From positions 1,747-43,440 of the forward strand of contig NZ_DBDF01000228.1 of assembly GCF_002293435.1 (NCBI RefSeq): 41,694 bases of DNA, in the 5' to 3' direction. The translations under genes and the position numbers were made by a program. The first letter of the stretch is position 1; each line of letters begins with the position of its first letter. The stretch comes from Bacteroides sp. UBA939. GTDB lineage: Bacteria > Bacteroidota > Bacteroidia > Bacteroidales > Bacteroidaceae. This document shows positions 39,750 to 41,694 of the stretch, in pieces. The notes beneath the pieces are model-generated. The model was not told where the DNA came from and made no database searches. It worked only from the letters and a program-made list of their open reading frames with translations.

Positions 39750-41374
39750 TATTGATTACTTTTAAGCTCTTGAGACAATGAAAACAATGCATCTTTTAAC
39801 AGACGACCTTGAGGTGCTTCCATTTTTTGCATAATCTCTTTTGCTTTTAATTGAATAGTACTACGAGCATATCTCATAACAAAATGACCGATATGTTTTA
39901 CAGGAATCCCAGCCAAATAGAGACAACAGATTTGAATTTCCTCTGTAGATAAACGATATGATGTATTTAGATAGGTAATGATTCCATCCCACTTTGCATT
40001 TGTTATAATAATCAGTTGCCGCCATTCTTCTTCATCAAGATTTTCAGAAGTTTCAGCTTTTACAAGCGTGCGTGCAATCATTTTCAGTTTAATATATACA
40101 GCTGAACTTTCATATTCCTCTTCTATGGGTTCTTCTTTTTTAGATATCGGCAAATCAACTTCTGTTTGTTGACTCTGCCTCAGTTGCTCTTTCTCGAATA
40201 GACGTTTCTGTTTTCTTCTAATATAGTAGGTTATGACGATAGTTGCAACTACAGAAGATAGCAAAAATACGATGATAGCATAATATAACACATATTGTTC
40301 CCGAAAATTTTCACCAGATTCCCGATCTTGAGAAATAATATTCTGAAGGATTTCACGCATTTCCGAATTCTGCTGCGTACTGTCCGTGTAAGCAGACTGT
40401 TTTTTTTGCATTTCCGCAGCTACCGCCGTCTCCCCACGCATTTCCGCAATCTCTGCCAATCGCATAGAAGCATCTGCTTTAGTGACGTAATATCTATCTG
40501 CCGCAAACACCTTTTGCAAATATATCTTAGCAGAATCATATTGTTTGTTCTTAAAATAAGCATCTCCCAGCACCAAAAAGGCTCTATAACAATGTAATGT
40601 GTCTTCTTTTGAGAAATAGTTAAGTTTAGCATACTGAAGTGCCTTTTCTGCTTTGCCCATTCTACTATAAAGTTTACTTAACGATTCATAAACAGGAGTT
40701 CTTATCGTACTGTCAGGAAAATGTTCTGCTATCAACAAGGCTTGTTGCATTTGTCTCTCCGCTTCCGAATAAAAGTTCTCTCCTTTTTCAAGATTGATTG
40801 TGCCACGCTGAGACAAAGTAAAAACTAAAGAAATTGTATCCTTTTGCTGAAGTGCAAGTTGCTCTGCCAATTGATATACGGAGTCGGCTTCAAAGTTAAG
40901 ATCTTTAATATAATATAAATAAGCGATATTACTATATAATAGTGCTGATAGTTCTGTATATTTTCCTTTTTTACCTAAAACCTGAGCTTCATGATATTTC
41001 TCAATAGCTTTCAAATGATGACCTTTATCCCGCCATATACATCCCCAGTAATAATGCGCTTCCGCCTGCATAGATGCATCCCCGATAGAATTGTAATATT
41101 GCACGGCAATTCGTATCAGTGAATCATTTGTCTGCACAATATAGTTTTTATCTCTTGCTTGCGTTAGCAATAAGGCATAGTATGCTTGGTCTGCTTGTGC
41201 ATTCAGTTGCTGCGGTTCAATGTTTTGCAGTATGTGCAAGGCGCTGTCCGGATATTCCTCCATCAGGGAATCTGCTTGTACCAATAAGGTATAAGGATTA
41301 TGTCGTTGAGTACATGAGTTTAAAAAGAGAAATCCTATTAACCATAGTATTGCTATATAAGCTGTATGCTTCAT
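39749..41374 (-). CDS. TPR lipoprotein-anchored regulator with cytoplasmic HTH
   Basis: A 541-residue protein from the ATG at 41374; the longer frame adds 46 residues before the signal peptide. The signal is lipoprotein-like (LWLIGFLFLNSC). Residues about 25-335 are tetratricopeptide repeats (AEAHYYWGCIWRDKGHHLKA, ALQYAKLNYFSKED) in the periplasm. A single helix spans about 361-384, followed by a basic linker and a C-terminal HTH-like region (STEEIQICCLYLAGIPVKHIGHFV, ARSTIQLKAKEIMQKM). It resembles 17559-18890. It probably senses an envelope signal and may activate the adjacent operon. Confidence 0.75.
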   Translation of the reverse strand: MKHTAYIAILWLIGFLFLNSCTQRHNPYTLLVQADSLMEEYPDSALHILQNIEPQQLNAQADQAYYALLLTQARDKNYIVQTNDSLIRIAVQYYNSIGDASMQAEAHYYWGCIWRDKGHHLKAIEKYHEAQVLGKKGKYTELSALLYSNIAYLYYIKDLNFEADSVYQLAEQLALQQKDTISLVFTLSQRGTINLEKGENFYSEAERQMQQALLIAEHFPDSTIRTPVYESLSKLYSRMGKAEKALQYAKLNYFSKEDTLHCYRAFLVLGDAYFKNKQYDSAKIYLQKVFAADRYYVTKADASMRLAEIAEMRGETAVAAEMQKKQSAYTDSTQQNSEMREILQNIISQDRESGENFREQYVLYYAIIVFLLSSVVATIVITYYIRRKQKRLFEKEQLRQSQQTEVDLPISKKEEPIEEEYESSAVYIKLKMIARTLVKAETSENLDEEEWRQLIIITNAKWDGIITYLNTSYRLSTEEIQICCLYLAGIPVKHIGHFVMRYARSTIQLKAKEIMQKMEAPQGRLLKDALFSLSQELKSNQ

Positions 41375-41401
41375 TGCGTTAGTTGTTAAGTTGCTTGCTT
41401 G

Positions 41402-41409
41402 CAAAAATA
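41402..41409 (-). promoter_or_regulatory. Possible -7 box of the regulator gene
   Basis: TATTTTTG on the minus strand matches TAnnTTTG and lies 27 bp before the ATG at 41374. No TTTG was found at the -33 position, so the promoter may need an activator; the AGTCGAAA repeats are upstream. Confidence 0.35.
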
Positions 41410-41451
41410 CTCTTTTCTGCGAAATATTATTAATATAATTGTAATTTCTTG

Positions 41452-41480
41452 AGTCGAAACATAATATTTTATAGTCGAAA
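41452..41480. repeat. AGTCGAAA direct repeat at 21-bp spacing upstream of the regulator gene
   Basis: AGTCGAAA occurs at 41452-41459 and 41473-41480, two helical turns apart, about 50 bp upstream of the possible -7 box. Next to it is a perfect palindrome, GCAATTGAATTGC (41481-41493). Both could be operator sequences. Confidence 0.4.
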
Positions 41481-41507
41481 GCAATTGAATTGCGAATAAT
41501 TATCTGC

Positions 41508-41581
41508 CGCAAACCACTTTGTGTCTCTTTTACAAATTATCTTGTGATGTTTTTGTAACTGTTGACACAAAGCGGTTTGCG
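41508..41581. repeat. 74-bp nested inverted repeat
   Basis: CGCAAACCACTTTGTGTC (41508-41525) is inverted at 41564-41581 with one mismatch in 18. Inside it, TTACAAA (41530-41536) is inverted at TTTGTAA (41552-41558). The 320-bp gap upstream of the regulator shows no coding frame. The structure could be a transcript-end hairpin of a gene beyond the window, a protein-binding site or a small MITE-like element. Confidence 0.6.
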
Positions 41582-41612
41582 AGTTCTGATTTATTTTTCA
41601 TTTTATCCTTAA

Positions 41613-41634
41613 CCTGCATTATTCATATTGCAGG
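41613..41634 (+). repeat. Dispersed 22-nt hairpin repeat, copy 5
   Basis: Stem CCTGCA, loop TTATTCATAT, stem TGCAGG: perfect 6-bp stem. It is followed by AGTTA as in copies 1 and 3. It ends near the window edge, so further units may lie beyond. Confidence 0.65.
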
Positions 41635-41694
41635 AGTTAAGGGGATTGTCATTTTGTCACTTTGTATTTTAAGTTGGCTGAGAATGCGTTATTT

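Overview
The window looks like a chromosomal segment of a gut Bacteroides. The evidence is the methylmalonyl-CoA decarboxylase cluster used for propionate formation, Bacteroidales-type TonB-dependent receptor and BF3164-like lipoproteins, lipoboxes ending in Cys, promoters of the TTTG/TAnnTTTG type, weak Shine-Dalgarno sites, and ORF6N and AAA/PD-(D/E)XK accessory genes. No rRNA, CRISPR array or intact insertion sequence was seen.

Layout. 1-256: dispersed hairpin repeats and a terminator. 257-4905 (minus): mce, mmdA, an OadG-like membrane protein, biotin carrier and sodium-pump beta subunit. 5051-7465 (minus): TonB-dependent receptor. 7614-8195: small outer-membrane barrel gene broken by an amber codon. 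8536-10338: MscS-type channel. 10339-10630: convergent gap with a striking palindromic element. 10631-14237: AT-rich accessory island (ORF6N protein, lipoprotein, orphan type I restriction-like nuclease, decayed HTH/S24 repressor) beside tRNA-Ala(GGC). 14465-17543: DUF4286, ruvC, a pullulanase and a 53-residue small ORF. 17559-21480: a TPR/HTH membrane regulator and two beta-propeller-type lipoproteins. 21555-23246: DUF47 plus PiT phosphate transporter. 23318-24733: a truncated LTA-synthase-like gene and a PAP2 phosphatase. 24734-25198: non-coding repeats including a 40-nt alternating purine-pyrimidine tract. 25199-28396 (minus): two tandem AAA/PD-(D/E)XK paralogues. 28654-30485 (minus): a formylglycine-enzyme-like remnant, an unknown gene and a lytic transglycosylase. 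30486-31069: a nested inverted-repeat element and a small ORF remnant.

The most interesting part is 31070-41374, all on the minus strand. In transcription order it encodes a TPR/HTH membrane-anchored regulator, a small secreted DUF3244-like protein, a VKOR with a C39-like N-terminus and a thioredoxin-like C-terminus, a 66-residue double-glycine leader peptide with two cysteines in the predicted core, two TlpA-like thioredoxins, a C39-peptidase ABC exporter and an HlyD adaptor. Together these read as a self-contained system to make, oxidise or proofread, cleave and export a disulfide-containing peptide (bacteriocin or signal). Upstream of the DUF3244-like gene, four GGCACT-like half-sites lie at 11, 21 and 11 bp spacing, and the last one occupies the position of the -33 box. 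This suggests an activator-dependent promoter. A long inverted repeat between the peptide gene and the exporter genes could set a high peptide-to-exporter ratio.

A second theme is repeats. A 22-nt hairpin with conserved loop and co-varying stem occurs five times (both window ends and as an inverted pair near 30.7 kb). An unrelated 116-bp palindrome at 10412-10527 carries seven TTCGAC/GTCGAA hexamers.
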